Positions 19,877-28,524 of a stretch of DNA of 61,062 nucleotides are shown piece by piece (the first letter of the stretch is position 1; every line of letters begins with the position of its first letter). Source of the stretch: Roseateles_E cavernae (GTDB lineage Bacteria > Pseudomonadota > Gammaproteobacteria > Burkholderiales > Burkholderiaceae_C). The position numbers were made by a program, and so were the translations under genes. Under the pieces are notes generated by a model. It did no database searches and was not told the origin of the DNA. It worked only from the letters and a program-made list of their open reading frames with translations. The stretch spans positions 1 to 61,062 of the forward strand of contig NZ_JBDPLH010000016.1 in the NCBI RefSeq assembly GCF_040187885.1. Reading direction: 5' to 3'.

Positions 19877-20872
19877 TCATCCATAGCGCAGATCGCCGGC
19901 CTTGCCCCAGAACACCCGGTAGGCGAACACCGTGTAGGCCAGGATCACCGGCACGGTGATCGCGCAGCCGACGAGGATGAACTGCAGTGACTTCGGCGCG
20001 GCGGCCGCCTGCCAGATCGTCATCCTGTCCATCATCACGAAGGGATAGAGGCTGTAGGCCAGGCCGAAAAAACCCAGCAGCATCACCAGCACCATCAGCG
20101 CGAACGGCAGCCAGCACAGCTTGCCCAGCACCCGGTGCGAGTTCAGCAGCGCCCGCAAGGCCAGCAAGGCCAGGACGCTGATCAGCGGAATCGGCAGCAG
20201 CGCGATCAGCTCGGGCAGCGCGAACCAGCGCGCGCGCACCGTCGGGCTGATCCAGGGCGTGGCCAGCGAGATCAGGGCCAGGCCCAGCACCACGGCCGGC
20301 CAGGCGTATTTGGCGCTGCGCAGCGCGCGGGCCTGCAGCTCGCCCTCGGTCTTCATCAGCAGCCAGCCGGCGCCCAGCAGGGCATAGGCGGCCGACAGCG
20401 CCAGCGCGATCACGGCGGCAAACAGCGTGTAGGCGCCCCCCTCGGCGAAGCCGCTGATATAGCGGCCCAGCATCCAGCCCTGGGCCAGCGAGGCCAGCAG
20501 CGATCCCGCGATGAAGGCGCGGTTCCACAGCGGCTTCCACTGCGCCTGCACCTTGACGCGGAAGTCGAAGGCCACACCGCGCAGCATCAGGCCCAAGAGC
20601 ATCACGGCCACCGGCAGGTACAGGGCCTGCAGAATCGGGCCATGGGCCTTGGGGAAGGCGATCAGCAGAATGCCCACGCCCAGCACCAGCCAGGTCTCGT
20701 TGGCATCCCAGAACGGGCCTATCGAGGCCACCATGCGGTCCTTGTGCGCGTCCGGGGCGCCGGCCATCAGCAGGCCCACGCCCAGGTCATAGCCGTCCAG
20801 CACCACATAGATCAGCAGGGCCAGGCCCATCAAACCCATGAAGACCAGGGGCATCCAGATATCGGCGTTCAT
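19877..20872 (-). CDS. cydB: Cytochrome bd-type quinol oxidase subunit II
   Basis: A 331-residue polytopic inner-membrane protein of the CydB/CioB family. The N-terminal LDGYDLGVG motif (about 25-33) and the following FWDANETWLV segment are diagnostic. Eight or so hydrophobic helices are visible. It partners CydA in the terminal oxidase that reduces O2 with quinol without pumping protons. Its ATG overlaps the cydA stop (ATGA, 20869-20872), ensuring paired synthesis. No cydX-like small subunit follows, which fits the cyanide-insensitive subgroup. Confidence 0.95.
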   Translation of the reverse strand: MNADIWMPLVFMGLMGLALLIYVVLDGYDLGVGLLMAGAPDAHKDRMVASIGPFWDANETWLVLGVGILLIAFPKAHGPILQALYLPVAVMLLGLMLRGVAFDFRVKVQAQWKPLWNRAFIAGSLLASLAQGWMLGRYISGFAEGGAYTLFAAVIALALSAAYALLGAGWLLMKTEGELQARALRSAKYAWPAVVLGLALISLATPWISPTVRARWFALPELIALLPIPLISVLALLALRALLNSHRVLGKLCWLPFALMVLVMLLGFFGLAYSLYPFVMMDRMTIWQAAAAPKSLQFILVGCAITVPVILAYTVFAYRVFWGKAGDLRYG

Positions 20873-22221
20873 GCGGCAGTCCTCAGATGGATGGCGCCCT
20901 GCCCGGGCAGAGAGGCGTCGACCGGCTTCTCGGCCATGGTCTTGATCACCGCCACATAGGCCACCAGCAAGGCCAGGTACAGGCTCAGATAGCCGGCCAG
21001 CGTGACGGCAATCAGCGGCGCCGGCGTCGTCGAGACAACCTCGGCGGTGCGCAGCAGGCCGTAGACGATGAAGGGCTGGCGGCCGATCTCGGTCACATAC
21101 CAGCCGGCCACCGTCGCGATCCAGCCGGAAAAACTCATCAGCACCAGCAGGCGCAGCAGCGGCCGCGGCAGGCGCTCGGCCTGCCAGCCGCGGCGTCGGT
21201 AGAGCCACAGCCCCAGCCAGCTGGCCGCCAGCATCAGCAGGCCCAGGCCCACCATGATGCGAAAGCCGAAGAACAGCGGCGCCACCGGCGGATGCACGCC
21301 CTTGAACTCGTCCAGGCCGCGGATCTCGCCGTCGGCGCGGTGGGTCAGCACCAGGCTGGCGCCGTTCGGGATGCCGATCGCAAAGTCATTGCTGCGGGTC
21401 TTCTCGTTGGGCCAGGCGAACAGCAGCAGCGGCGCACCCCGCTCGGTCTGCCAGACGCCCTCCATCGCGGCGATCTTGGCCGGCTGGTGCATCAAGGTGT
21501 TCAGGCCATGCAGATCGCCGACCAGGATCTGCAGCGGGATCAGCAGGGCTGCGAGGCTCAGGCCGACACGCAGCACCCGCGCGGTATGGGGCTGGACCTT
21601 GCCCTTCAGCAGCTGCCAGGCGCTGACGCCGGCCAGGATGAAGGCGACGGTCAGGCCCGAGGCCAGCAGCTTGTGCGCCAGGCGATAGGGGAAGGAAGGG
21701 TTGAAGATCACCGCCATCCAGCTCAGCGCGTGGAACTCGCCGTTGATGATCTCGAAGCCCTGCGGCGTCTGCATCCAGGAGTTCAGGCTCAGGATCCAGA
21801 AGGCACTGAGCGTGGTGCCGAAGGCCACCATCAAGGTGGCGCCCAGGTGCACGCGCTCGCTGATCCGGCCATGGCCGAACAGCATCACGCCGAGGAAACC
21901 GGCTTCGAGGAAGAAGGCCGTCAGCACCTCGTAGCCCAGCAGCGGCCCGGCGATATTGCCGGCCCGCTCCATGAAGCCGGGCCAGTTGGTGCCGAACTGG
22001 AAACTCATCGTGATGCCGGACACCACGCCCAGCGCAAAGGTCAGCGCAAACACCTTGGTCCAGAAGCGGTAGGCCGTCAGCCAGGCGAGCGCGCCGCTCT
22101 TCAGCCAGCGCCAGCGGAAGAACAGCAGCACCCAGCCCAGCGCGATGCTGATGGTCGGAAACAGGATGTGGAAGGTGATATTGGCCGCGAACTGCATGCG
22201 GGCCAGCATGAAAGCATCCAT
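20869..22221 (-). CDS. cydA: Cytochrome bd-type quinol oxidase subunit I (short Q-loop, CIO-like)
   Basis: A 450-residue inner-membrane subunit carrying the haem ligands. The N-terminal MQFAANITFHILFPT has the axial His near residue 18, and GEFHALSW carries the second conserved His. The length is well below the roughly 520 residues of E. coli CydA and the quinol-binding loop is short, as in cyanide-insensitive CioA. The otherwise invariant GRQPW motif reads GRQPF near residue 377. ATG 22221 has AAGGA six bases upstream. A 14-base direct repeat lies about 95 bases upstream (22314-22342) and may be a control site. Confidence 0.94.
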   Translation of the reverse strand: MDAFMLARMQFAANITFHILFPTISIALGWVLLFFRWRWLKSGALAWLTAYRFWTKVFALTFALGVVSGITMSFQFGTNWPGFMERAGNIAGPLLGYEVLTAFFLEAGFLGVMLFGHGRISERVHLGATLMVAFGTTLSAFWILSLNSWMQTPQGFEIINGEFHALSWMAVIFNPSFPYRLAHKLLASGLTVAFILAGVSAWQLLKGKVQPHTARVLRVGLSLAALLIPLQILVGDLHGLNTLMHQPAKIAAMEGVWQTERGAPLLLFAWPNEKTRSNDFAIGIPNGASLVLTHRADGEIRGLDEFKGVHPPVAPLFFGFRIMVGLGLLMLAASWLGLWLYRRRGWQAERLPRPLLRLLVLMSFSGWIATVAGWYVTEIGRQPFIVYGLLRTAEVVSTTPAPLIAVTLAGYLSLYLALLVAYVAVIKTMAEKPVDASLPGQGAIHLRTAA

Positions 22222-22313
22222 GAAAATCCTTGCGGCCGCGCAAGCCAACGGGATTGCGGGCTTGCGCTGGCTCAACAGAGGGCCATTTTTCGGGCTTTGC
22301 CGGCCGCGCGCGA

Positions 22314-22342
22314 TTGGACAAATTGCCTTTGGACAAATTGCC
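22314..22342. repeat. Tandem direct repeat between cydA and the AhpD-like gene
   Basis: TTGGACAAATTGCC occurs twice in a row (22314-22327 and 22329-22342) with a one-base spacer, a 15-base period. Each unit contains the near-dyad TTGGACAA. It lies in the divergent promoter region; a GATAAT -10-like box for the rightward gene is at 22357-22362. A regulator-binding site is plausible. Confidence 0.6.
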
Positions 22343-22392
22343 CCAGCCCCGCCGCCGATAATCCCGCCATCCTTGTTGAACCGCCTTCACCC

Positions 22393-22851
22393 ATGACCGC
22401 AGCCCGTATCGACCGTCCCGAGTTCGCCGCCCTGACGCCCGGCGTCAGCGAAGCCCTGATCGCGCTGGGCAAGGCCGTCAACGCCTCGGGCCTGCCCAAG
22501 GATCTGCAGGAGCTGATCAAGATCCGCGCCTCGCAGCTCAATGGCTGCGCCTTCTGCCTGCAGTTCCATCTGAACGTGGCCCGCGATCTGCAAGTGCCGG
22601 CGGCCAAGCTGGACCTGCTGGCCACCTGGCGCGAGGCGCCGGTCTACAGCGAGCGCGAACGCCTCGCGCTGGCCTGGACCGAGGCGCTGACCCTGGCACC
22701 CCAGGGCGGCGCCGACGACGCGCTGTACGAGCGGGCACTGGCCGAGTTCGGCGCCGCCAGCTTGAGCTTTCTGACCGCCGCCGTGGCCGGCATCAATGCC
22801 TGGAACCGCATTGCGATGGCGCTGCGCTTCGCGCCGCCGCTGCGCCCATGA
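22393..22851 (+). CDS. Carboxymuconolactone decarboxylase / AhpD-like protein
   Basis: A 152-residue alkylhydroperoxidase-D-fold protein. The redox motif is complete: an upstream Glu, then CAFCLQFH (CxxC followed by His) near residues 54-61, the arrangement used by AhpD to relay electrons to peroxide. This type is more likely a peroxidase or thiol-redox protein than a decarboxylase. The stop overlaps the next ATG (22848-22851), placing it first in a three-gene coupled operon, divergent from cydAB. Confidence 0.9.
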   Translation: MTAARIDRPEFAALTPGVSEALIALGKAVNASGLPKDLQELIKIRASQLNGCAFCLQFHLNVARDLQVPAAKLDLLATWREAPVYSERERLALAWTEALTLAPQGGADDALYERALAEFGAASLSFLTAAVAGINAWNRIAMALRFAPPLRP

Positions 22852-23705
22852 GCGCCCGCTGGCGCGCCCGGGTCAGCTGCGCCGTGCTGGCGCTGAGCGC
22901 CGGCCTGCTGCAGGCGCAGACCCGCGTGGAGCTGCCCAGCCTCGACCGGCACGAAGGCCGGGCACTGAGCCTGAACGGCCACTGGTTCGCCGCTGCGGCC
23001 GGCGCCGGGCCACTCCCGACCATCCTGCTGCTGCACGGCTGCGGCGGCCCCTACAACGGCCGAGGCCAGCTCGATGCCCGCATGCGGAGCTATAGCGCCC
23101 TGCTGAATGCCGAGGGCTGGCATGCGCTGGTGCTGGACTCGCTGACCCCGCGCGGCGAGACCGAGCTCTGCACGCAGAAGCTTGGCAGCCGTGCCGTCAC
23201 GATGACGAACCGCCGCCGCGACGCGCTCGGCGCACTGCAATGGCTGGCCGCGCGGCCCGAGGTCGATCCCGCTCGCATCGCGCTGCTGGGCTGGTCCAAT
23301 GGCGGCAGCACGGTGCTGGCCGCCACCAATCTGTCGGTGGCCGAGGTCGCGGCCGAGCCGCTGCGGCCGCGCGCGGCAGTGGCCTTCTATCCCGGCTGCG
23401 AGAACGATCTGAAGCGCGGCTATGCACCCAGCGCGCCGCTGCTGATGCTGGTCGGCGGGGCCGACGACTGGACGCCGGCCGCCCCTTGCGAAGCCCTGGC
23501 CAAGGCCTCGGCCGCACCGCGCCCGCAGCTGACCGTCTACCCCGGTGCCTATCACGGCTTCGACGGCACGGCCCCGCTGCGCCTGCGCCTGGACGTGCCC
23601 AATGGCACGCGGCCCGGCGCCGGCGTGCATGTGGGCGGCCAGGCCGAGGCGCGGGCGCAGTCGCGCGCGCAACTGCTGGCGTTTCTGCGCGAGGCTCTGC
23701 GATGA
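22848..23705 (+). CDS. Exported dienelactone-hydrolase-like alpha/beta hydrolase
   Basis: A 285-residue protein with an N-terminal signal peptide (cleavage near residue 25, LLQAQT). The alpha/beta-hydrolase fold shows LLLHGCGG (oxyanion hole) near 60, the nucleophile elbow GWSNGG near 147, an Asp in GGADDW near 205, and the final His in YHGFDG near 240, so the catalytic triad is intact. It acts on an unknown ester or lactone in the periplasm. ATGA overlaps join it to both neighbours. Confidence 0.88.
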   Translation: MSARWRARVSCAVLALSAGLLQAQTRVELPSLDRHEGRALSLNGHWFAAAAGAGPLPTILLLHGCGGPYNGRGQLDARMRSYSALLNAEGWHALVLDSLTPRGETELCTQKLGSRAVTMTNRRRDALGALQWLAARPEVDPARIALLGWSNGGSTVLAATNLSVAEVAAEPLRPRAAVAFYPGCENDLKRGYAPSAPLLMLVGGADDWTPAAPCEALAKASAAPRPQLTVYPGAYHGFDGTAPLRLRLDVPNGTRPGAGVHVGGQAEARAQSRAQLLAFLREALR

Positions 23706-24283
23706 GCACGGCCGCCCAGGTCTTGCATACCGAGCGCCTGCTGCTGCGCGCGCCCTCGGTGGCGCTGACCGCCGCCGTCGGCGACTACCAGCAGCGCAAC
23801 CAATCCCATTTCGCCCGCTGGGACCCGCCCTACCCGGCCGACTTCTTCGCGCCCGAGGCGGTGGCCGAACGCCTTGCCCAGGGTGAGCAGGCCTTCGCCG
23901 CCGGCAGCGCCTATCGCTACTGGTTCAGCCGGCGCGAGGACCCGGCCCGGCTGATCGGCCAGGTTCATCTGTCCCAGGTCGCCCGAGGCGCTTTTCAGAA
24001 CGCCATCCTCGGCTACAGCCTCGACGAGCAGGCCCAGGGCCAGGGCCTGATGCAGGAAGCGCTGCGCGCCGTGATCGCCGAGATGTTCGGCGCCCAGGTC
24101 CGCCTGCACCGCATCCAGGCTGCCGTACGCCCCGAGAACCAGCGCAGCCGCGCCGTGCTGCAAGCCCTGGGCTTCGCCCAGGAGGGCCTCAGCCGGCGCT
24201 ATCTCTTCATAGACGGCCAGTGGCGCGACCATGAGGTGTATGCGCTGCTGAATCCGGCGTGGGCGCAAGACCTGGCACCGTGA
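23702..24283 (+). CDS. GNAT acetyltransferase (RimJ/RimL type)
   Basis: A 193-residue acetyltransferase of the ribosomal-protein-alanine acetyltransferase group. Typical features are TERLLLR at residues 10-16, the acetyl-CoA loop with AQGQGLMQEAL near 115, and ENQRSRAVLQALGF near 145. The substrate may be a protein N-terminus or a small amine. Its ATG overlaps the previous stop, so it is the third coupled gene of the operon. Only four bases separate its stop from the convergent kguD stop. Confidence 0.88.
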   Translation: MSTAAQVLHTERLLLRAPSVALTAAVGDYQQRNQSHFARWDPPYPADFFAPEAVAERLAQGEQAFAAGSAYRYWFSRREDPARLIGQVHLSQVARGAFQNAILGYSLDEQAQGQGLMQEALRAVIAEMFGAQVRLHRIQAAVRPENQRSRAVLQALGFAQEGLSRRYLFIDGQWRDHEVYALLNPAWAQDLAP

Positions 24284-24287
24284 GGTC

Positions 24288-25238
24288 TTACAAGGAATAA
24301 ACCGCCGGCGGCGTGCGCCCGGCCAGTGCCGCCAGCAGATTGTCCGTGGCCAGCACCGCCATGCGGTGCCGGGTTTCGTGCGTGGCCGAGCCGATATGGG
24401 GCAGCGGCGTGAGCCTGGGGTGGCTGCGCAGCGGCGAATCCAGCGGCAGCGGTTCGGTGGCGAACACGTCCAGGCCGGCAGCGCGCAGATGGCCGCTGTC
24501 CAGCGCCGCCAGCAGCGCGTCCTCCTGCACGATGGCGCCGCGGGCGCCGTTGACGAAGATCGCGCCGGGCTTCATCAGCGCGAACTCGCGCGCGCCGATC
24601 AGGCCGCGGGTGTCCTCGGACAGCGGCAGGGTCAGCGCGATGATGTCGGAGCCGGTCAGCACCTCGTCGAGGCCGCCATGCCGGGCCTTGCCCTCAAGAC
24701 CGGGTACGTCGGCGGGCCTGCGGCTGTAGTAGCGCACCGGCATGCCAAAGCCCAGCGCCGCGCGACGTGCAAGCGCCTGGCCGATGCGGCCGAAGCCGAG
24801 GATGCCCAAGGTCTTGCCGTGCACATCCCAGCCGAACAGGTCCTCACCGACGTTCTTGTCCCAGCGGCCTTCGCGCACATGCTGGGCCAGTTCCACCAGG
24901 CGGCGGCTCGTGGCCATGATCAGCGCAAAGAGGGTGTCGGCCGTGGTCTCGGTCAGCACGCCGGGCGTGTGGCACAGCAGGATGCCGCGCGCCTTCAAGG
25001 CCGCCAGATCGTAGTTGTCGACACCGACCGAGATGCTGGACACCACCTTGAGCCGGGGCGCCTGCGCGATATCGATCTTGAAGCTGGAGCCGATCAGGCC
25101 CTCGGCCTCGGGCAGCGCCGCGTCATAGGCGGCGCGCTGATCCGGCTTGCGCGGGTCGGCGACGGTGACTTCGTGGACGGCCTGCAGCCGCGCCAGTTGG
25201 TCCGGCGGCAGATCACGGAAGACAAGGACTCGGCTCAC
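24288..25238 (-). CDS. kguD: 2-hydroxyacid dehydrogenase, probable 2-ketogluconate-6-phosphate reductase
   Basis: A 316-residue D-isomer-specific 2-hydroxyacid dehydrogenase. The Rossmann motif GFGRIG lies near residue 150; the substrate Arg is in NGARG near 231, followed by the Glu, and the His in PHIGSAT near 283, completing the triad. In a kgu operon this enzyme reduces 2-keto-6-phosphogluconate to 6-phosphogluconate with NAD(P)H. The start is GTG 25238, overlapping the kguK stop (GTGA). Without context it would be called glyoxylate/2-ketogluconate reductase (GhrB). The kguE-kguK-kguD order and PtxS operators support the kgu assignment. Confidence 0.82.
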   Translation of the reverse strand: MSRVLVFRDLPPDQLARLQAVHEVTVADPRKPDQRAAYDAALPEAEGLIGSSFKIDIAQAPRLKVVSSISVGVDNYDLAALKARGILLCHTPGVLTETTADTLFALIMATSRRLVELAQHVREGRWDKNVGEDLFGWDVHGKTLGILGFGRIGQALARRAALGFGMPVRYYSRRPADVPGLEGKARHGGLDEVLTGSDIIALTLPLSEDTRGLIGAREFALMKPGAIFVNGARGAIVQEDALLAALDSGHLRAAGLDVFATEPLPLDSPLRSHPRLTPLPHIGSATHETRHRMAVLATDNLLAALAGRTPPAVYSL

Positions 25239-26179
25239 AGGCCCGCCGCTTCGAGTTCGGTCTGGGTCGGCAAGCCCTCGGTATCACCCAGCACCTGCAC
25301 CGCGCGCGCGCCGATCCAGCAGCCGCGCTTGACGGCCTCGGGCACGCTGCGACCGGCCAGCAAGGCGCTGATGACGCCGGCCGCGAAGCCGTCGCCGGCA
25401 CCCACGGTGTCGACCACGGTCTCGACCGGGAAGCCGGCCACATGGCCGCTGCCCACGGTGTCGCTATCGTAGTAGGCGCCGTCCGCGCCCAGCTTGACGA
25501 TCACCAGCCTGGCACCGAGGCCGCGGTAGAAGCGCGCGATCGCCACGGGGTCGTCCGAGCCCATCAGGATCTTGCCTTCCTCGATACCGGGCAGCACCCA
25601 GTCGGCCTTGGCGGCCAAGGCATTGATGCCGGCGACCATGGCCTCGCGGCTGGACCACAGCGTGGGTCGCAGATTCGGATCGAAGGAGATTGTGCGGCCG
25701 GCCGCGCGCATCAGGGCCAGCGTGCGTTCGGCGGCGGCATAGGTGTTGGCGTTCAGCGCCGGAAACACGCCGGTGGCATGCAGATGGCGGGCCGAGGTGA
25801 GCCAGGCCGCGTCGATATCGCCGGGGCCTATCAGGCTGGCGGCCGAGCCCTTGCGGTGGTACTCAATCGGTGGGTCGCTGCCGTCGCTGACCCGGCCCTT
25901 GATCAGGAAGCCGGTGCGCTGGGCCGCATCGCAGACCACATGCGAGCAATCGATGCCCTCGGCCTGCATCGCCCCCAGCAGATAGCGCGCCATCGAGTCG
26001 GCGCCCAGGCGGCTGGCCCAGCCGACCCGCAGACCCAGCCGGGCCAGGCCGATCGCGACATTGGTTTCGGCCCCAGCGGTGCGCTTGGAGAAGGTCTCGG
26101 CCCGTTCCAGCGGCCCCGGCCGGTCGGCGACCAGCATCATCATGGCCTCGCCGAAGGTGATCACATCCAGACTGCTCAT
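25235..26179 (-). CDS. kguK: PfkB-family sugar-acid kinase, probable 2-ketogluconokinase
   Basis: A 314-residue ribokinase/PfkB kinase. It starts with the ITFGEAMM segment, has an AGAETNVAIGLARLG substrate region near residue 35, and ends with the ATP/anion-hole signature DTVGAGDGFAAG near 255, containing the catalytic Asp. Sequence alone cannot separate 2-keto-3-deoxygluconate kinase (KdgK) from 2-ketogluconate kinase (KguK); the operon with kguE, kguD and PtxS sites favours KguK. No KDPG aldolase is nearby. The ATG overlaps the kguE stop. Confidence 0.82.
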   Translation of the reverse strand: MSSLDVITFGEAMMMLVADRPGPLERAETFSKRTAGAETNVAIGLARLGLRVGWASRLGADSMARYLLGAMQAEGIDCSHVVCDAAQRTGFLIKGRVSDGSDPPIEYHRKGSAASLIGPGDIDAAWLTSARHLHATGVFPALNANTYAAAERTLALMRAAGRTISFDPNLRPTLWSSREAMVAGINALAAKADWVLPGIEEGKILMGSDDPVAIARFYRGLGARLVIVKLGADGAYYDSDTVGSGHVAGFPVETVVDTVGAGDGFAAGVISALLAGRSVPEAVKRGCWIGARAVQVLGDTEGLPTQTELEAAGL

Positions 26180-26928
26180 GCTTGTTGCTCTCTTGCGTCT
26201 TGCAGCAAGCCCAGCTCGCTGCGGGTGGTGGCCTGCAGGTCTGCGCCCTGCAGCGGATATTCGATGGCCCAGGGCAGCGCGCGCGGCAAGGCCCGCAACA
26301 CGGCGCGCCAGGGCGCGGCCGAGTCGGCCATCGGCACGGCGATCCAGCGCAAGCGCTCGCGCTGCACGCCCTTGCAATGCACATAGCGCACGCGGGCGCC
26401 GAGCGCGGCGGCGGCCTGCTGCGGGCATTCGCCCAGCCAGTGCCAGTTGCCCATGTCGAAGACCATGCCCAGATCCAGTCCCGCCGCGTCAGCGGTGGCG
26501 AAGAAGCGCTGCAGCGCGACGACCGTGCCGGCCGACGGCGTCTGGTCGTTCTCGATCACCAGTTCGATCTCGCTGTGTGCCAGGTGCTCGCGCAGGGCCG
26601 GCAGTTCGTCGGGGCCGGCGAAACCCCCGATGGCCATCTTCAGCCGGGCGGCGCCGAGTTGGCGTGCCGTGGCCAGGCCCTGCTCCAGCGCCGCCAGGTC
26701 GAGCCGCCCCTCATCGGTCCACAGCCCGGCCGGGCTGGAGAACACCTTGACCATGCCGGTCGCGGCCAGCGCCGGCAGCTCGGCCTCGCTGGCCAGCAGC
26801 TCGCCACGCACCTCGACGCCATCGGCACCGGCCGCCTGGGCCAGCCGCGTGTAGTGCAGCTGGCCGTGCTGGAGCACCTCGCTGGCGCCGAAGGACGACA
26901 GCGAGATCAATGTCGGTGCTGCACTCAT
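26176..26928 (-). CDS. kguE: Sugar phosphate isomerase/epimerase-like TIM-barrel protein
   Basis: A 250-residue xylose-isomerase-like TIM barrel. Metal-ligand candidates are the Glu in ELVIEND near 136, the Asp/His in FDMGNWHW near 173, the His in YVHCKG near 199 and the Glu in AIEYPL near 235. It matches KguE of Pseudomonas in size and position, the first enzyme gene of the 2-ketogluconate operon, whose exact reaction is not settled. Its start overlaps the stop of the ABC ATPase by one base (26928) and its stop overlaps kguK. Confidence 0.8.
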   Translation of the reverse strand: MSAAPTLISLSSFGASEVLQHGQLHYTRLAQAAGADGVEVRGELLASEAELPALAATGMVKVFSSPAGLWTDEGRLDLAALEQGLATARQLGAARLKMAIGGFAGPDELPALREHLAHSEIELVIENDQTPSAGTVVALQRFFATADAAGLDLGMVFDMGNWHWLGECPQQAAAALGARVRYVHCKGVQRERLRWIAVPMADSAAPWRAVLRALPRALPWAIEYPLQGADLQATTRSELGLLQDAREQQA

Positions 26929-27677
26929 CAGTGCGCCGAGCTCAGGATCTGGCCAAGGAACTGCCGGGTCTTCTCATGCCTGGGGGCAGCGAAGAACTCG
27001 GCGGGCGGGGCCTGCTCGATGATCCTGCCATCGGCCATGAAGATCACACGGTCGGCGACGCTGCGCGCAAAGCCCATCTCGTGGGTGACGCACAACATGG
27101 TCATGCCGTCCTCGGCCAGGGTGATCATCGTGTCCAGCACCTCCTTGACCATCTCGGGATCGAGCGCCGAGGTGGGCTCGTCGAACAGCATGATCTTGGG
27201 CGTCATGCACAAGGCCCGCGCGATCGCGACGCGCTGCTGCTGGCCGCCGGACAGCTGGCTGGGGTACTTCAGCGCCTGCTCGGGGATGCGCACGCGCTTC
27301 AGGTACTTCATCGCGATCTCCTCGGCCTCGGCCTGAGACAGGCCGCGCGAACGCATCGGTGCCAGCGTGCAGTTCTGCAGCACCGTCATGTGCGGAAACA
27401 GATTGAACTGCTGGAACACCATGCCCACTTCCTGGCGCACCGCTTCGACCTGCTTGCCGCCCGCCGTGAGCTCGATGCCGTCCACCGTGATGCGGCCCTG
27501 CTGCACCGCCTCCAGCCGGTTGATGCAGCGTATCAGCGTGGATTTGCCCGAGCCCGAAGGCCCGCAGACGACGATGCGCTCACCCGGCGCCACGCTCAGA
27601 TCAATGTCGGTCAAGACCTGGAACTGGCCGTACCACTTGTTGACGCCTTCGATGCGGATGATGGGCTCGGTGCTCAT
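26928..27677 (-). CDS. Polar-amino-acid-type ABC transporter ATP-binding protein
   Basis: A 249-residue GlnQ/HisP-type ATPase that powers the adjacent importer. Walker A is GPSGSGKST near residue 38, the Q-loop QQFNLFPH near 92, the signature LSGGQQQR near 145 and Walker B IMLFDEP near 165, followed by the switch His in VTHEMGFA. The upstream frame runs into the binding-protein gene, so ATG 27677 is chosen; the ribosome site is weak. It sits between the binding-protein gene and kguE. Confidence 0.93.
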   Translation of the reverse strand: MSTEPIIRIEGVNKWYGQFQVLTDIDLSVAPGERIVVCGPSGSGKSTLIRCINRLEAVQQGRITVDGIELTAGGKQVEAVRQEVGMVFQQFNLFPHMTVLQNCTLAPMRSRGLSQAEAEEIAMKYLKRVRIPEQALKYPSQLSGGQQQRVAIARALCMTPKIMLFDEPTSALDPEMVKEVLDTMITLAEDGMTMLCVTHEMGFARSVADRVIFMADGRIIEQAPPAEFFAAPRHEKTRQFLGQILSSAH

Positions 27678-27694
27678 GAGGTGCTGCTCGCTGC

Positions 27695-28489
27695 TCAGTT
27701 GGCCGTCATCGCCGGGAAATCGGTGCCCAGCCACTTCTTGTAGAGCGTGTTCAGCTCGCCGGCGCGGTGCTTGTCGATGAAGGCGTCGACGGTCTTCAGC
27801 AACTCCTCCTGGCCCGGCCGCATCGCGACGGCCATCTGCTGCTGGCGCAGCACGAATTTGTTCTCGAACGCGGCACCGGCGCGCTGGGCGATCTGGGCGG
27901 CCACGGTGGTCGAGCAGCCGATCGCGTCGACCTGGCCCGACATCAGCGCCTGCATCGCCGAGGCGTCGTCGTCGAAGCGGCGGATCTCGGTGCCGGCCGG
28001 CGCGGCGGCGGTCAGCGAGATGTCCTGGGTGCTGGCGCGGGCCACGCCGATACGGAAGTTCTTCAGATCGGCGGCCGACTTGATCGTGGCCTTGGCAGCG
28101 CCATAGACCACGATGGTGGCGGCCGCATAGGGCTTGGAGAACTGCACCTGCTTGGCGCGCTCCGGCGTCACCGCCAGCGAGGCCACCAGCAGATCGACCT
28201 TGTTGGTCAGCAGGAAGGGAATGCGGTTCGGGCCGGTCACCGGCACGATATTGACCTTGACGCCCAGCTCCTTGGCCAACAGCTTGGCGACATCAGCGTC
28301 ATAGCCGTCGGGCTGATTGGCGCTGTTGAGTGTGCCGTAGGGCGGAAAGTCCACCAGCATGCCCACGGTCAGCTCGCCCTTCTTCTTCAGATCGGCGACG
28401 CTCTGGGCCGACGCCGACAGCGAGGCGCCCAGGCTCAGCACCGCAACAGCGGCCAGCAGAAGGCGGCGGGTTTGGATAGCTTTGTTCAT
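27695..28489 (-). CDS. ABC transporter substrate-binding protein (SBP_bac_3 family)
   Basis: A 264-residue periplasmic receptor with a signal peptide cleaved near residue 29 (LSASAQ). The family-3 fold appears as GELTVGMLVDFPPYG, GYDADVAKLLAKELG and LLVASLAVTPERAKQVQFSKPY. Family 3 mostly binds polar amino acids, but the operon suggests a sugar acid such as 2-ketogluconate. The ligand-pocket residues cannot be assigned by eye. ATG 28489 has GGAG about nine bases upstream. Confidence 0.92.
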   Translation of the reverse strand: MNKAIQTRRLLLAAVAVLSLGASLSASAQSVADLKKKGELTVGMLVDFPPYGTLNSANQPDGYDADVAKLLAKELGVKVNIVPVTGPNRIPFLLTNKVDLLVASLAVTPERAKQVQFSKPYAAATIVVYGAAKATIKSAADLKNFRIGVARASTQDISLTAAAPAGTEIRRFDDDASAMQALMSGQVDAIGCSTTVAAQIAQRAGAAFENKFVLRQQQMAVAMRPGQEELLKTVDAFIDKHRAGELNTLYKKWLGTDFPAMTAN

Positions 28490-28524
28490 CGGTCTTGTCT
28501 CCAGGGGTGGGTCGAAAGAATCAA

